Shown piece by piece: positions 54,308 to 61,609 of a stretch of 64,000 bases of DNA. The position numbers and the translations under genes are program-made. The notes below the pieces were generated by a model, which saw only the letters and a program-made list of their open reading frames with translations, was not told the DNA's origin and made no database searches. The DNA lies in assembly GCA_902168105.1 (NCBI GenBank), contig CABHOY010000053.1, forward strand, positions 1 through 64,000. The letters are read 5' to 3'. Source of the DNA: an uncultured Flavihumibacter sp. Its GTDB lineage: Bacteria; Bacteroidota; Bacteroidia; Chitinophagales; Chitinophagaceae. The stretch's first letter is position 1; each line of letters starts with the position of its first letter.

Positions 54308-55918
54308 ATGAAAACATTCAAAAACAACTTCTTTCCAGTAGCGGTTACAATTTCAAGTATGCTACTGCTTTTGTTCTATTCCTGCAAGAAGCCAGAGCAA
54401 CTCCCGTCTATGAATAAGCTGGCCAGCGCAGAAGGAGCGAAAGTTAGTGCAGAATTGCTGGTAGAAGCTAACCCCAATGCCGATGCGGCATTCAATTCAT
54501 TCAATTCGAGCTTTCTCATTTCTTCCGGTACCACACAATATTATAAAGAAGCCCTGAATGTTTCGGGCAAGGATTATTTCTGGCGGCAGGCGCTGGATAT
54601 TCAGATGGTGGAAGATGTTTACCTGCGTACCCAAAGCGATGCTCACAAAACTTTGTTAACCAATCTGCTGAATACTTTTCTTCAACAGAACCAGGGCAGT
54701 GGTGGCCTGTATGACTGGAATTGGAATGATTATAATGATGATCTTCAATGGGCAGGTATTGCCTTTGCAAGAGGATATCATATAACTGGAAATTCGACTT
54801 ACTTAGCTCAGGCTAAATATGCCTTTGATCGCAGTTATAATCGTGGTTGGACAACTGAGTTAGGAGGTGGTATCTGGTGGGATGTAAACCACGAAAGTAA
54901 ATCCGGATTGAGTAACAATCCTGAGATGATCCTGGGCTGTTATATCTATGAGGCAACCAAGGATATCACCTATCTGAACAAAGTGATAGCGATATATAAT
55001 TGGGTAAGGGCCACCATCTATGACCCCGCTACAGGAGCAGTATTTGAAAATATACGGCCGGACGGAACGGTCAGTGCCTCAGCCAATGTCTATAATATCG
55101 GTGCTTTTGTAAGTGCGGCCAACCATCTTCACCGCCTGACCGGCAATTCAATGTATTATGATGATGCCAAGCGGTCAGTCGATTATGTAAAGAATAATAA
55201 AACCGTTGGTGGAATTATGACCAATGGCCAACGTCAGGGTACCTGGCAATCCGAATTTATAAGAGGTCTGGGCGAGTTCGTTCGTGACAATAATCTCTGG
55301 AGCACCTATTATACCTGGATGAAGCAGAACGCCGATGCGGCCTGGAATATCCGCCGTACTGACCGCAACCTGATGTGGAATACCTGGACAACCATTACAC
55401 CTTCCGACAACATAACAACGGCGGTAGAATGTGTGGGAGGGGTAATTATGCAACAGATCACGCCGACAACACAGCCTACAGGCATCGTTAATAATTCAGT
55501 GTATAGGCTGACTCCTAAAATTAATGAGAATAGTTCCCTGGACATTGCTGGTGGCGCCAGTGGTTCCCTTGCTGAAATATGGGATTGGCATAGTGGGGGA
55601 AATCAGAAGTTTCAAATAGTTTCCCTGGGGTATGGCTATTACAGACTTGTACCGCAACATAACACGGGAACTTCTCTGGATGTAACAGGGGGAAGTGCTG
55701 CAAACAATACCCCTATAGAAATATGGACCAGCAATAATAATTCTTCACAGGCATTTAAACTGGTTTATGATTATCACGGCTATTATAAATTAAAACCAAA
55801 ATGTGCACCATCCAGCTGTGTTAATATACAAGGAGCTAATCCAGCCAATGGAACGAAATGTGTCCTGTGGCCTGAATCCAATGTGGATCACGAAAGATTC
55901 TCCCTGACTATACAATAA
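54308..55918 (+). CDS. GH76 glycosidase with C-terminal ricin-type lectin
   Basis: 536 residues from the ATG at 54308, the last of three in-frame ATGs and the one that best fits a lipoprotein signal (LLLLFYSCKK, Cys about 26). The GH76 alpha/alpha barrel has the catalytic pair in YNDDLQWAGIAFARGY near 142. Further family stretches are ELGGGIWWDVN, NNPEMILGCYIYEATKD and EFIRGLGEFVRD. From about 394 to the end is a ricin-B beta-trefoil with three repeats (SLDIAGG, SLDVTGG, VNIQGA). The enzyme should cleave alpha-1,6-mannan, such as fungal cell-wall mannan, at the surface. A single gene, not a PUL. Confidence 0.88.
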   Translation: MKTFKNNFFPVAVTISSMLLLLFYSCKKPEQLPSMNKLASAEGAKVSAELLVEANPNADAAFNSFNSSFLISSGTTQYYKEALNVSGKDYFWRQALDIQMVEDVYLRTQSDAHKTLLTNLLNTFLQQNQGSGGLYDWNWNDYNDDLQWAGIAFARGYHITGNSTYLAQAKYAFDRSYNRGWTTELGGGIWWDVNHESKSGLSNNPEMILGCYIYEATKDITYLNKVIAIYNWVRATIYDPATGAVFENIRPDGTVSASANVYNIGAFVSAANHLHRLTGNSMYYDDAKRSVDYVKNNKTVGGIMTNGQRQGTWQSEFIRGLGEFVRDNNLWSTYYTWMKQNADAAWNIRRTDRNLMWNTWTTITPSDNITTAVECVGGVIMQQITPTTQPTGIVNNSVYRLTPKINENSSLDIAGGASGSLAEIWDWHSGGNQKFQIVSLGYGYYRLVPQHNTGTSLDVTGGSAANNTPIEIWTSNNNSSQAFKLVYDYHGYYKLKPKCAPSSCVNIQGANPANGTKCVLWPESNVDHERFSLTIQ

Positions 55919-55970
55919 CCTGAACTGGAAATATTGATCGTCCTGGAAAAGCTGGTGGTTAAAAAAACGA

Positions 55971-56002
55971 ATCCCGGTTGCCTTATGCAATCGGGATTTT
56001 TG
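55971..56002 (+). terminator. Terminator of the GH76 gene
   Basis: ATCCCGGTTGC (55971-55981) pairs with GCAATCGGGAT (55987-55997), one mismatch, followed by TTTTTG. Confidence 0.75.
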
Positions 56003-56207
56003 ATGGTAAGAAAAGATGTAGCTGGTGTGCCACATGCATTCGCCAACATAAAATTGTTTTTCCTTCACTAGTAAACGAATCTTATATATTATACATAAAT
56101 TTTATTTATAGAAAAAAAATATTCAGAATTTTGTTGATGATATTGACAAACTCACTAAATTGCATGTCATTACTAGTTTTAGTAGTGTTAATTTCAAAAC
56201 GAAAATT

Positions 56208-56366
56208 ATGTACACAAAACGACTTTTAGACAAACCGTTGGCCGATCTGGTCGACTTACCTGATCTCTCAGGTTTGAACTCAATTTATGTCCTTGCTACA
56301 ACCTGCTTCTCCCTATTAGCCCTACTACCTCGACTATCCCTACTATCTCTACCAGTCCTACTATAA
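56208..56366 (+). CDS. Tiny CTA-rich hydrophobic peptide 1
   Basis: 52 residues, starting MYTKRLLDKPLADLVDLP. The last 18 codons are six tandem 9-base units (56310-56363), encoding SLL ALL PRL SLL SLP VLL, nearly all Leu as CTA. It would form a membrane helix. It precedes the 303-residue gene by 154 bases. A similar design recurs at 59812. Whether it is translated is unknown. Confidence 0.35.
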   Translation: MYTKRLLDKPLADLVDLPDLSGLNSIYVLATTCFSLLALLPRLSLLSLPVLL

Positions 56367-56520
56367 TTCCCCAGGACTCGTTACCCCGTCTTTACATAGT
56401 TTTTTAACAACTTCTTACGATAAAACAATTCAACGCATGTACGTACGTGTGCAAATTTTCTTTGCGCCTGCCTATTTGCTTTGAAGCTGTAGTCATTTTT
56501 TAATAACTAAATCTAATAAC

Positions 56521-57432
56521 ATGGAAATGTTAAGTCATGTCGCATTCCTCATAAACGAGGAGATTCCAAAGCAATTGAGAAAATCGTCCACTCTCCATCC
56601 GAAATTTATCAGCCAGATAATGTTCGGAAGATTCCCGAAGCTGGAATCGCTGGATCGGGTGTTCTTGTCATCACTCAAAAATTCAACGAAGGAAGAAACG
56701 ATTCGGATCGCCGTAAAGTCTTGTCAGTACAGCATTGTACCATTATTGGACAAATTGATGGAATGGCTTCCGGAGGATGAAGCCAGGCGGATGGACATCC
56801 CTGATCCTGATGATGGGAGAAAACGTTTGTTTAAGTTCCTTCACAGGCTGCTCTATGATTTGCATCTGTACCTGGAGAAGAATTTCTACCAGTACATGGA
56901 CGATGAATACAAAATCCCGGCGTACAGCAGGCACTTGTTTCACGAGTTCATTATGTCGACGTTAGTCACTGTAAAATGTTCGCCCCGATTCCGCTCTCTT
57001 GACAGCCGCCTGCAGCACATCGTAACTGCTCCACTGGAACTGTCAGTTTCAGTGTCGGGCGATGACTATCTCACTTACTGTAATCGCGACTATGTTGAGA
57101 AGTTAGCGAATCAATTACTTGCATTTGTGAGGAAAGGCAATGACAATGTCTGGCGACTTCACAACCGGCTGCAATACATTGATTTCAACAGTGTGGAATA
57201 TGTCCGGTATCTGATGTCTCAGTTCAGAGAAGAGAGCACTGCCATCACGGGTAACAAGGAAAGGTATATATGGCTCATCGAACGACGAAAGAAGATTGCT
57301 CATCAGTTGGTTGAAAATGGAACATCCTTCCGCGTTGGCCAGAAATCGCTCAAAGCGTTGCTGGACGAATGGTTGAAATGGGAAATTTATCACACGAAAA
57401 GAATGTTAGACCTCGAAATGATCGGCAAATAG
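56521..57432 (+). CDS. 303-residue protein, unrecognised
   Basis: A single long frame with good codon structure. It is helical and basic, without transmembrane segments. Stretches such as FLHRLLYDLHLYLEKNFYQYMDDEYKIPAY and YIWLIERRKKIAHQLVENG have a loose resemblance to RteC-like or transposon-encoded helical proteins, but I cannot assign a family. It is the first gene of the run 56521-58839, co-directional with the replication protein, 41 bases apart. Confidence 0.7.
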   Translation: MEMLSHVAFLINEEIPKQLRKSSTLHPKFISQIMFGRFPKLESLDRVFLSSLKNSTKEETIRIAVKSCQYSIVPLLDKLMEWLPEDEARRMDIPDPDDGRKRLFKFLHRLLYDLHLYLEKNFYQYMDDEYKIPAYSRHLFHEFIMSTLVTVKCSPRFRSLDSRLQHIVTAPLELSVSVSGDDYLTYCNRDYVEKLANQLLAFVRKGNDNVWRLHNRLQYIDFNSVEYVRYLMSQFREESTAITGNKERYIWLIERRKKIAHQLVENGTSFRVGQKSLKALLDEWLKWEIYHTKRMLDLEMIGK

Positions 57433-57473
57433 AAATGTTAATCACCATTTATTAAAACTCAGATAACCAAAGT

Positions 57474-58235
57474 ATGAATAACCAATCTCTTACTATCAAT
57501 TTTATCCGTCACTTCAACGCATTTTATACACTTGTCCACGAGCACGAGCGACTACGTGCAAACGATATTAGCCTCTATATGGCATTGTTTCAGTTATGGA
57601 ACCTCGAACATTTTCCAGTATCGTTAATCGTCAGCAGGAGGGTAGTCATGAAACTTTGCAAAATAGGATCGCTGCATACATACACCCAATGTCTGAAACG
57701 GTTGCACAATTTTGGCTTGCTGACTTATGAACCGTCCGAAGAAATTTTTTCACGTAGCGTGGTAAAAATGCTACCGCTGGAAAAAAGTGGATCACATAAG
57801 CATGCTAAAAATGACACCGATATGTGTAGCAATAAGGACCCGGGTAAGGGTAGCAGTTTTGACACCGCATCGGTGTCAAAACTGCTATACCTTAATAATA
57901 AACAAATAAACAATTTTATAAACGAGAGTAAAACAGCGCGCCCGCAAAAAAAAAGTAAAGATAAAGTTGAGGTGCCGGCGGCGCCGGAATTATCCGAAGT
58001 ACGCACCTATTTCCGTGCCGCTGCACAATCGGAGAAAGAGGCCGAACTGTTTTACTATCATTACAAAGCTATAGGCTGGACTATGAGTGGCGTGCAGATC
58101 CTCGATTGGACGGCCGCCGCGGAAAAATGGATCAGCCGCATTCCTTCAATAAAAAACAAAACAATTGAAAATACAACATCAACAACCGGAGGGCTCCGAT
58201 CAGACGAGAACAAACGTTACGATGAGCCCATTTGA
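57474..58235 (+). CDS. Two-domain replication-initiation-type protein
   Basis: 253 residues. The N-terminal 110 residues look like a winged-helix module (LRANDISLYMALFQLWNLEHF, LCKIGSLHTYTQCLKRLHNFGLLTY). After a long linker the C-terminus (about 170-230) has the DnaD/DnaT-like helices EVRTYFRAAAQSEKEAELFYYHYKAIGW and QILDWTAAAEKWI, typical of phage or plasmid replication proteins. It overlaps the DnaC-like gene by 14 bases. The linker DNA carries a 17-bp perfect dyad followed by AT-rich sequence, an O-gene-like arrangement. Confidence 0.65.
   Translation: MNNQSLTINFIRHFNAFYTLVHEHERLRANDISLYMALFQLWNLEHFPVSLIVSRRVVMKLCKIGSLHTYTQCLKRLHNFGLLTYEPSEEIFSRSVVKMLPLEKSGSHKHAKNDTDMCSNKDPGKGSSFDTASVSKLLYLNNKQINNFINESKTARPQKKSKDKVEVPAAPELSEVRTYFRAAAQSEKEAELFYYHYKAIGWTMSGVQILDWTAAAEKWISRIPSIKNKTIENTTSTTGGLRSDENKRYDEPI
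57851..57930. other. Candidate intragenic replication origin
   Basis: TAGCAGTTTTGACACCG (57851-57867) and its perfect inverse (57871-57887) with a 3-base loop lie in the linker codons of the replication gene. A stretch of about 45 bases, nearly all A/T, follows. Phage lambda places its ori inside O in the same way. Function inferred. Confidence 0.4.
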
Positions 58236-58839
58236 TTACCACTACATGCTGCAGCAGGTGGAAGAGAAGGGCAGGGATCTGTATCGTCGTGATTTTGTTA
58301 TCGATGATATCGACCGGCCTGTTATAACGAAGCTGATCGCTTATTTCCTTCGGGATGGAGAAGTCGCTTCAAAGGAGAAACTTGATCTGCATAAGGGATT
58401 GCTTTTAACGGGGCCAGTGGGGTGCGGGAAAACATCGATCATCCGTATCCTGGCAAATTTCAGTCTGCCTGACCATCGTCCTTTTATCAAATCTTCCCAG
58501 GAGATAAGTCTCGAATTTACGGACCTGGGTAATGATGTGATCCTGAAGTATAGCAAAAGGGCGTTTAATCCTTACAGACGAATGCCGCATGTCCATTGCT
58601 TCGATGATCTTGGCTTTGAACCGCTGGTTAACTACTGGGGAAATAAGATCAATCTCATGGCGCAGATCCTCTTCACCAGGTATAATCTGATGCATTCTCA
58701 TGGGATGATCACACACGTAATAACAAGATTAAATGCCGCAGAACTGGGGACGATCTATGGTGATCACTTACGTAGCCGTATGCGTGAGATGTTTAACCTT
58801 ATTGCCTTTCAACCGGATTCGCGGGATAAAAGAAAGTAA
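58222..58839 (+). CDS. DnaC-like helicase-loader ATPase
   Basis: 205 residues from the ATG at 58222, chosen as the start of MSPFDYHYMLQQ; a longer frame overlaps the preceding gene. AAA+ core with Walker A LTGPVGCGKTSI and Walker B VHCFDDLGFE, then a long helix with the arginine region RLNAAELGTIYGDHLRSRMREMF. Size and motifs fit DnaC/IstB-type loaders. With the preceding gene it forms a loader-initiator pair as in phage O/P. Confidence 0.75.
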   Translation: MSPFDYHYMLQQVEEKGRDLYRRDFVIDDIDRPVITKLIAYFLRDGEVASKEKLDLHKGLLLTGPVGCGKTSIIRILANFSLPDHRPFIKSSQEISLEFTDLGNDVILKYSKRAFNPYRRMPHVHCFDDLGFEPLVNYWGNKINLMAQILFTRYNLMHSHGMITHVITRLNAAELGTIYGDHLRSRMREMFNLIAFQPDSRDKRK

Positions 58840-58908
58840 TGGTGTGTTTGAAAAAGTAGAAACAACGGCTGGGTAGTTTTGCCCGGCCTTCATCTAAATA
58901 AATATAAA

Positions 58909-58936
58909 ATCGGGTAAAACACCCGATAATTTTTTC
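58909..58936 (+). terminator. Terminator of the replication-gene run
   Basis: Perfect 7-bp stem ATCGGGT / ACCCGAT (58909-58915, 58921-58927) followed by AATTTTTT. It lies only 17 bases before the next start, so attenuation is possible. Confidence 0.7.
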
Positions 58937-58952
58937 AAATAAATATTTACTT

Positions 58953-59243
58953 ATGGCGAGAACAAAAAACGTTTTATTAACCGGATTTAAGGTTAGTAAG
59001 GCAGTATTAGAAAACCAATTTGTAACTAAGACAAAAATGGGGCACGCCTTTCTGGCTAAGTATCCTGATATGAGCAATGTGGTTCCATCCGCATCTCAAC
59101 TGGATGAAAAGTCCAGATTTGCAGCAGCTGTGGCCTACGCCAGGGAAATTGTTAATGATCCGGTACGGAAAGAAAATTATAAAGCGCACCCTGGAAGTAC
59201 GGTATATCACAGCGCTATCAAAGATTATCTGAAAAAAAGATAG
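58953..59243 (+). CDS. 96-residue protein of a small Bacteroidota family
   Basis: Basic protein with a conserved C-terminal half: KYPDMSNV, SRFAAAVAYAREIVNDPVRKENYKA, GSTVYHSAIKDYL. The same pattern occurs in the first half of the protein at 60558. I know it as an uncharacterised family found near accessory genes. Its stop lies within the stem of the terminator. Confidence 0.65.
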   Translation: MARTKNVLLTGFKVSKAVLENQFVTKTKMGHAFLAKYPDMSNVVPSASQLDEKSRFAAAVAYAREIVNDPVRKENYKAHPGSTVYHSAIKDYLKKR

Positions 59244-59277
59244 TAGTGCAGCAAGCGTCCTGCTGCACTACTATCTT
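59237..59277 (+). terminator. Perfect 17-bp hairpin after the 96-residue gene
   Basis: AAGATAGTAGTGCAGCA (59237-59253) with its exact inverse at 59261-59277; loop AGCGTCC. The stop codon lies in the left arm. Confidence 0.7.
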
Positions 59278-59423
59278 ACTTACGTGCTCTTCCCCTTATT
59301 TGCTACCCTAATTGAACTTCTGTATGACAGTGTTCATGATCTTACGTTATTGCATGACGCTTCTTTTAATAAGTCTTTTTGATTACCTTTCTCCATTTTT
59401 TGTGTAAAGCTTAATTGGCGCAT

Positions 59424-59493
59424 CTGTAAAGCGCATAGTGAATTTACAATTGACTGTAAAGTTAATCCTGCAGCATTGCCATAAACTGTAAAG
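59424..59493. repeat. Three CTGTAAAG octamers at about 3-turn spacing
   Basis: Exact CTGTAAAG at 59424, 59454 and 59486 (intervals 30 and 32), with a partial copy at 59402. They lie in an otherwise gene-free stretch (59244-59811), just before the 102-bp palindrome. Confidence 0.5.
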
Positions 59494-59531
59494 TTTTTCT
59501 GCACCATATATTCTTTTGTTTTCCCTCTAGT

Positions 59532-59633
59532 CCGCTTAGATATCGCTTAGATAACGCTAATCCTACGTTAATCCTACGTTCATGAACGTAGGATTAACGT
59601 AGGATTAGCGTTATCTAAGCGATATCTAAGCGG
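59532..59633. repeat. 102-bp perfect palindrome of 11-bp units
   Basis: Each 51-base arm is an exact inverse of the other with no loop, centred on 59582/59583. The left arm reads C, CGCTTAGATAT, CGCTTAGATAA, CGC, TAATCCTACGT, TAATCCTACGT, TCA. So two types of 11-mer are each doubled and mirrored, giving eight sites with helical phasing. No U-tract follows. Confidence 0.85.
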
Positions 59634-59719
59634 TAAGAATGCCACTTTAAAAGTGAGTATGCCGATTGGTGAGGCTTTTTTGTGAGAAAATTGGGGAAAA
59701 AGGTTGCATTAAAAATGAC

Positions 59720-59747
59720 TTGTAGATTATTGCTCTTCATAACTTTG
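59720..59747 (+). promoter_or_regulatory. Promoter of the peptide 2 / LytTR unit
   Basis: TTG at 59720-59722 and -7 box TAACTTTG at 59740-59747 with 17 bases between, a good Bacteroidota promoter. The start of transcription should be near 59752, about 60 bases before the ATG at 59812. Confidence 0.6.
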
Positions 59748-59811
59748 TAACAGCATATGTAAGCATGATCAGCGTTGTGTGCTATTCAAAACTCAAAATA
59801 ACTTTTACATC

Positions 59812-60021
59812 ATGAATTACTTAAGAATGATTGCATCCGAAGTAAAACCAATAGTTAGTCTATTAACTACCAGATACCGACTATTTCATCTGTTCCTGCT
59901 ACCTGTTCTATGCGTCCTACCAGGCCTACTATCAGGTGTTTCAACGTCCCCGCATATCCAATTAGCTTTATCTGATTTTATTATCCATTCGCATGCAGAA
60001 CCGCCCATTTCTTATACTTAA
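59812..60021 (+). CDS. Small CTA-rich hydrophobic peptide 2
   Basis: 69 residues: MNYLRMIASEVKPIV, then a membrane-like stretch RLFHLFLLPVLCVLPGLLSG. Here four 9-base units end in CTA, the same construction as peptide 1. It overlaps the LytTR start by 29 bases, so translation may be coupled. Could be a leader peptide or small membrane partner. Confidence 0.45.
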   Translation: MNYLRMIASEVKPIVSLLTTRYRLFHLFLLPVLCVLPGLLSGVSTSPHIQLALSDFIIHSHAEPPISYT

Positions 60022-60316
60022 AAAAGATTCAGTTCGTGAGATGATCTTAGAAGAAAAGATCGTCTACGCGGCAGCGGAAAAGAACTATATATGTCTTAAG
60101 CTAGTAGATGGCCGTACCTTTAGTATAAGAAAAAGTCTTCAGAGATTCCAGGAAGAACTTACTCCCAATCATTTCATTCGCATACATAAGAAATATGTCG
60201 TTTGTATCAGCTATATCAGATTTGTTGATAGTGAAGTCACTATGGTTGTAGGAGATCCATTACCCATTGGCCGGGAATACAAGGAGGGTTTTCTCAGTCA
60301 TTTCCGGATCTGCTGA
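59993..60316 (+). CDS. Stand-alone LytTR DNA-binding protein
   Basis: 107 residues, a complete LytTR domain without a receiver: MILEEKIVYAAAEKNYICLKLVDGRTFSIRKSLQRFQEEL, FIRIHKKYVVCISYIRFVDSEVT and PIGREYKEGF. LytTR proteins bind 9-bp direct repeats spaced by about 12 bases; three such sites lie directly downstream at 60349-60399. No receiver or kinase gene is visible, so its signal must come another way, perhaps via the overlapping peptide. Confidence 0.88.
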   Translation: MQNRPFLILKKDSVREMILEEKIVYAAAEKNYICLKLVDGRTFSIRKSLQRFQEELTPNHFIRIHKKYVVCISYIRFVDSEVTMVVGDPLPIGREYKEGFLSHFRIC

Positions 60317-60348
60317 TAACGCCGGTGCATTTCCGTCCTTCCGTTTTT

Positions 60349-60399
60349 GCAGTTCGTCCTCACATTTTTGCAGTTTAGATACATGTAATTGCAGTTTGG
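60349..60399. promoter_or_regulatory. Three LytTR-type sites, 21-bp period
   Basis: GCAGTTCGT (60349-60357), GCAGTTTAG (60370-60378) and GCAGTTTGG (60391-60399). Positions 2-9 of each fit the known LytTR half-site (C/A, A/C, GTT, N, A/G, T/G). They recur at exactly 21 bases and lie about 160-210 bases upstream of the gene at 60558. Confidence 0.6.
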
Positions 60400-60557
60400 A
60401 TACATCCTCCGGATCGGCGTTATTAATCTCACTAATATTGTGTCAGCAATCGCGATCAACGGGGCTGTGCCTAAAACAGGGGAGAGGCACCTCCTGTTTG
60501 ACCTGGTGATCAGGATTGTGGTTAAACAACATTTTTTAATCACTAAAACTTATCACT

Positions 60558-61127
60558 ATGGCATATGTAAAATCGAACCCCTTCACGAAAGGAACATCCG
60601 GCACTGTCGGAGATATGATGAACTTCCGTGTTAGAAAGGGAAAAACAATAATCGGCATGAAGCGCGGTCCGAGTACCAAACCGCCGACCGAAGAACAGCA
60701 GGAAACACGCGAGCAATTTGTAATAGCTTCGCTGTTCGCACAGGATGCAATAAAAGATCCTGCCATTAAGGCGCTGTATCAGAAGGCCGCAAAAGGTGGT
60801 CAGACTGCATACAATGTAGCTTTGAGGGATGCAATGAATCCACCGGTCGTCTATGATGTAAACATCAGTGGCTATAAAGGAACCGTTGGTGACCTGATCA
60901 CTGTCAAAGCAAGAGACGTCATTACCCCGAAATCCGTAACAGTTGTCATCTTTTCACAGACTGGCGCTATATTGGAACAGGGCGATGCTGTCATCAAAAC
61001 AAATGACCGGCGTATCTGGACTTATACCGTAACTGCTGCCAATGCAGCACTCACCGGTACCCGGATAGTCGTTACTGCGATGGATTTACCCGGTAATACA
61101 ACCGAGCGAACATCCACAATTTCCTAA
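60558..61127 (+). CDS. 189-residue two-part accessory protein
   Basis: The first 95 residues share the pattern of the 96-residue protein: REQFVIASLFAQDAIKDPAIKALYQKA, GQTAYNVALRDAMN. The N-terminus has GTSGTVGDMMNFRVRKGKTIIG. The second half is a beta-sandwich-like domain (ISGYKGTVGDLITVKARDVITPKSVTVVIFSQTGAILEQGDAV). No signal peptide. Family uncharacterised. The LytTR sites upstream suggest control by the LytTR protein. Confidence 0.65.
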   Translation: MAYVKSNPFTKGTSGTVGDMMNFRVRKGKTIIGMKRGPSTKPPTEEQQETREQFVIASLFAQDAIKDPAIKALYQKAAKGGQTAYNVALRDAMNPPVVYDVNISGYKGTVGDLITVKARDVITPKSVTVVIFSQTGAILEQGDAVIKTNDRRIWTYTVTAANAALTGTRIVVTAMDLPGNTTERTSTIS

Positions 61128-61138
61128 AAGCGTAAACC

Positions 61139-61170
61139 AGCGTCCCGGTGTTAGCCGGGGCGCTTTTTTT
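61139..61170 (+). terminator. Terminator after the 189-residue gene
   Basis: AGCGTCCCGG (61139-61148) pairs with CCGGGGCGCT (61155-61164), one wobble, then TTTTTTT. Confidence 0.8.
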
Positions 61171-61609
61171 ATATTAAGACGTATGGAGTGTGAGAATTTT
61201 TAAACGTTTATCCATACAGATATTAGGAAGTCCGGACATAAGCGCCTAAAAACAAAATGCCGGAGATATTGAAGTGCCTGGTATCGGAGTGTTTACGAAC
61301 CAATTGATGTTGATTTGTAAGTTTAATGAAGTCTGGCTGTGTGGACAGATTACGGGTTTTACTACCAATATTACTAATTGGAAAAGGGCTTGTCGAAATC
61401 TGTAATTGTGGCGACAAAAAATAAGGTATGGAAGAGAGTATAAGAATCGAACCAACTGGCACTGATTATTAAAACGTCAGGTTGATATACGGTGAATCTT
61501 ACTGTTGAATCATTCTTACACTAGTGCTTATTGTATAGGATTGTATTATGCTTTTTATCGACAACTTTTCGATGTACCTTTATTTTTACACCCACTTAAA
61601 CGGTTACTT
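61171..61609. other. Intergenic region with a dispersed motif
   Basis: 439 bases, no gene. At about 61445-61470 lies ATCGAACCAACTGG..., a close match to a segment at 27490. A -7-like TACCTTTA precedes the hydrolase start. Confidence 0.45.

Noticed and set aside
59237..59277. The 17-bp hairpin considered as part of the replication-site repeats
   Set aside because: Its position over the stop of the 96-residue gene fits a terminator; it shares no units with the palindrome.
60349..60399. Three 21-bp repeats considered as a short CRISPR
   Set aside because: Too few, imperfect, no cas gene, and they fit a LytTR site array better.
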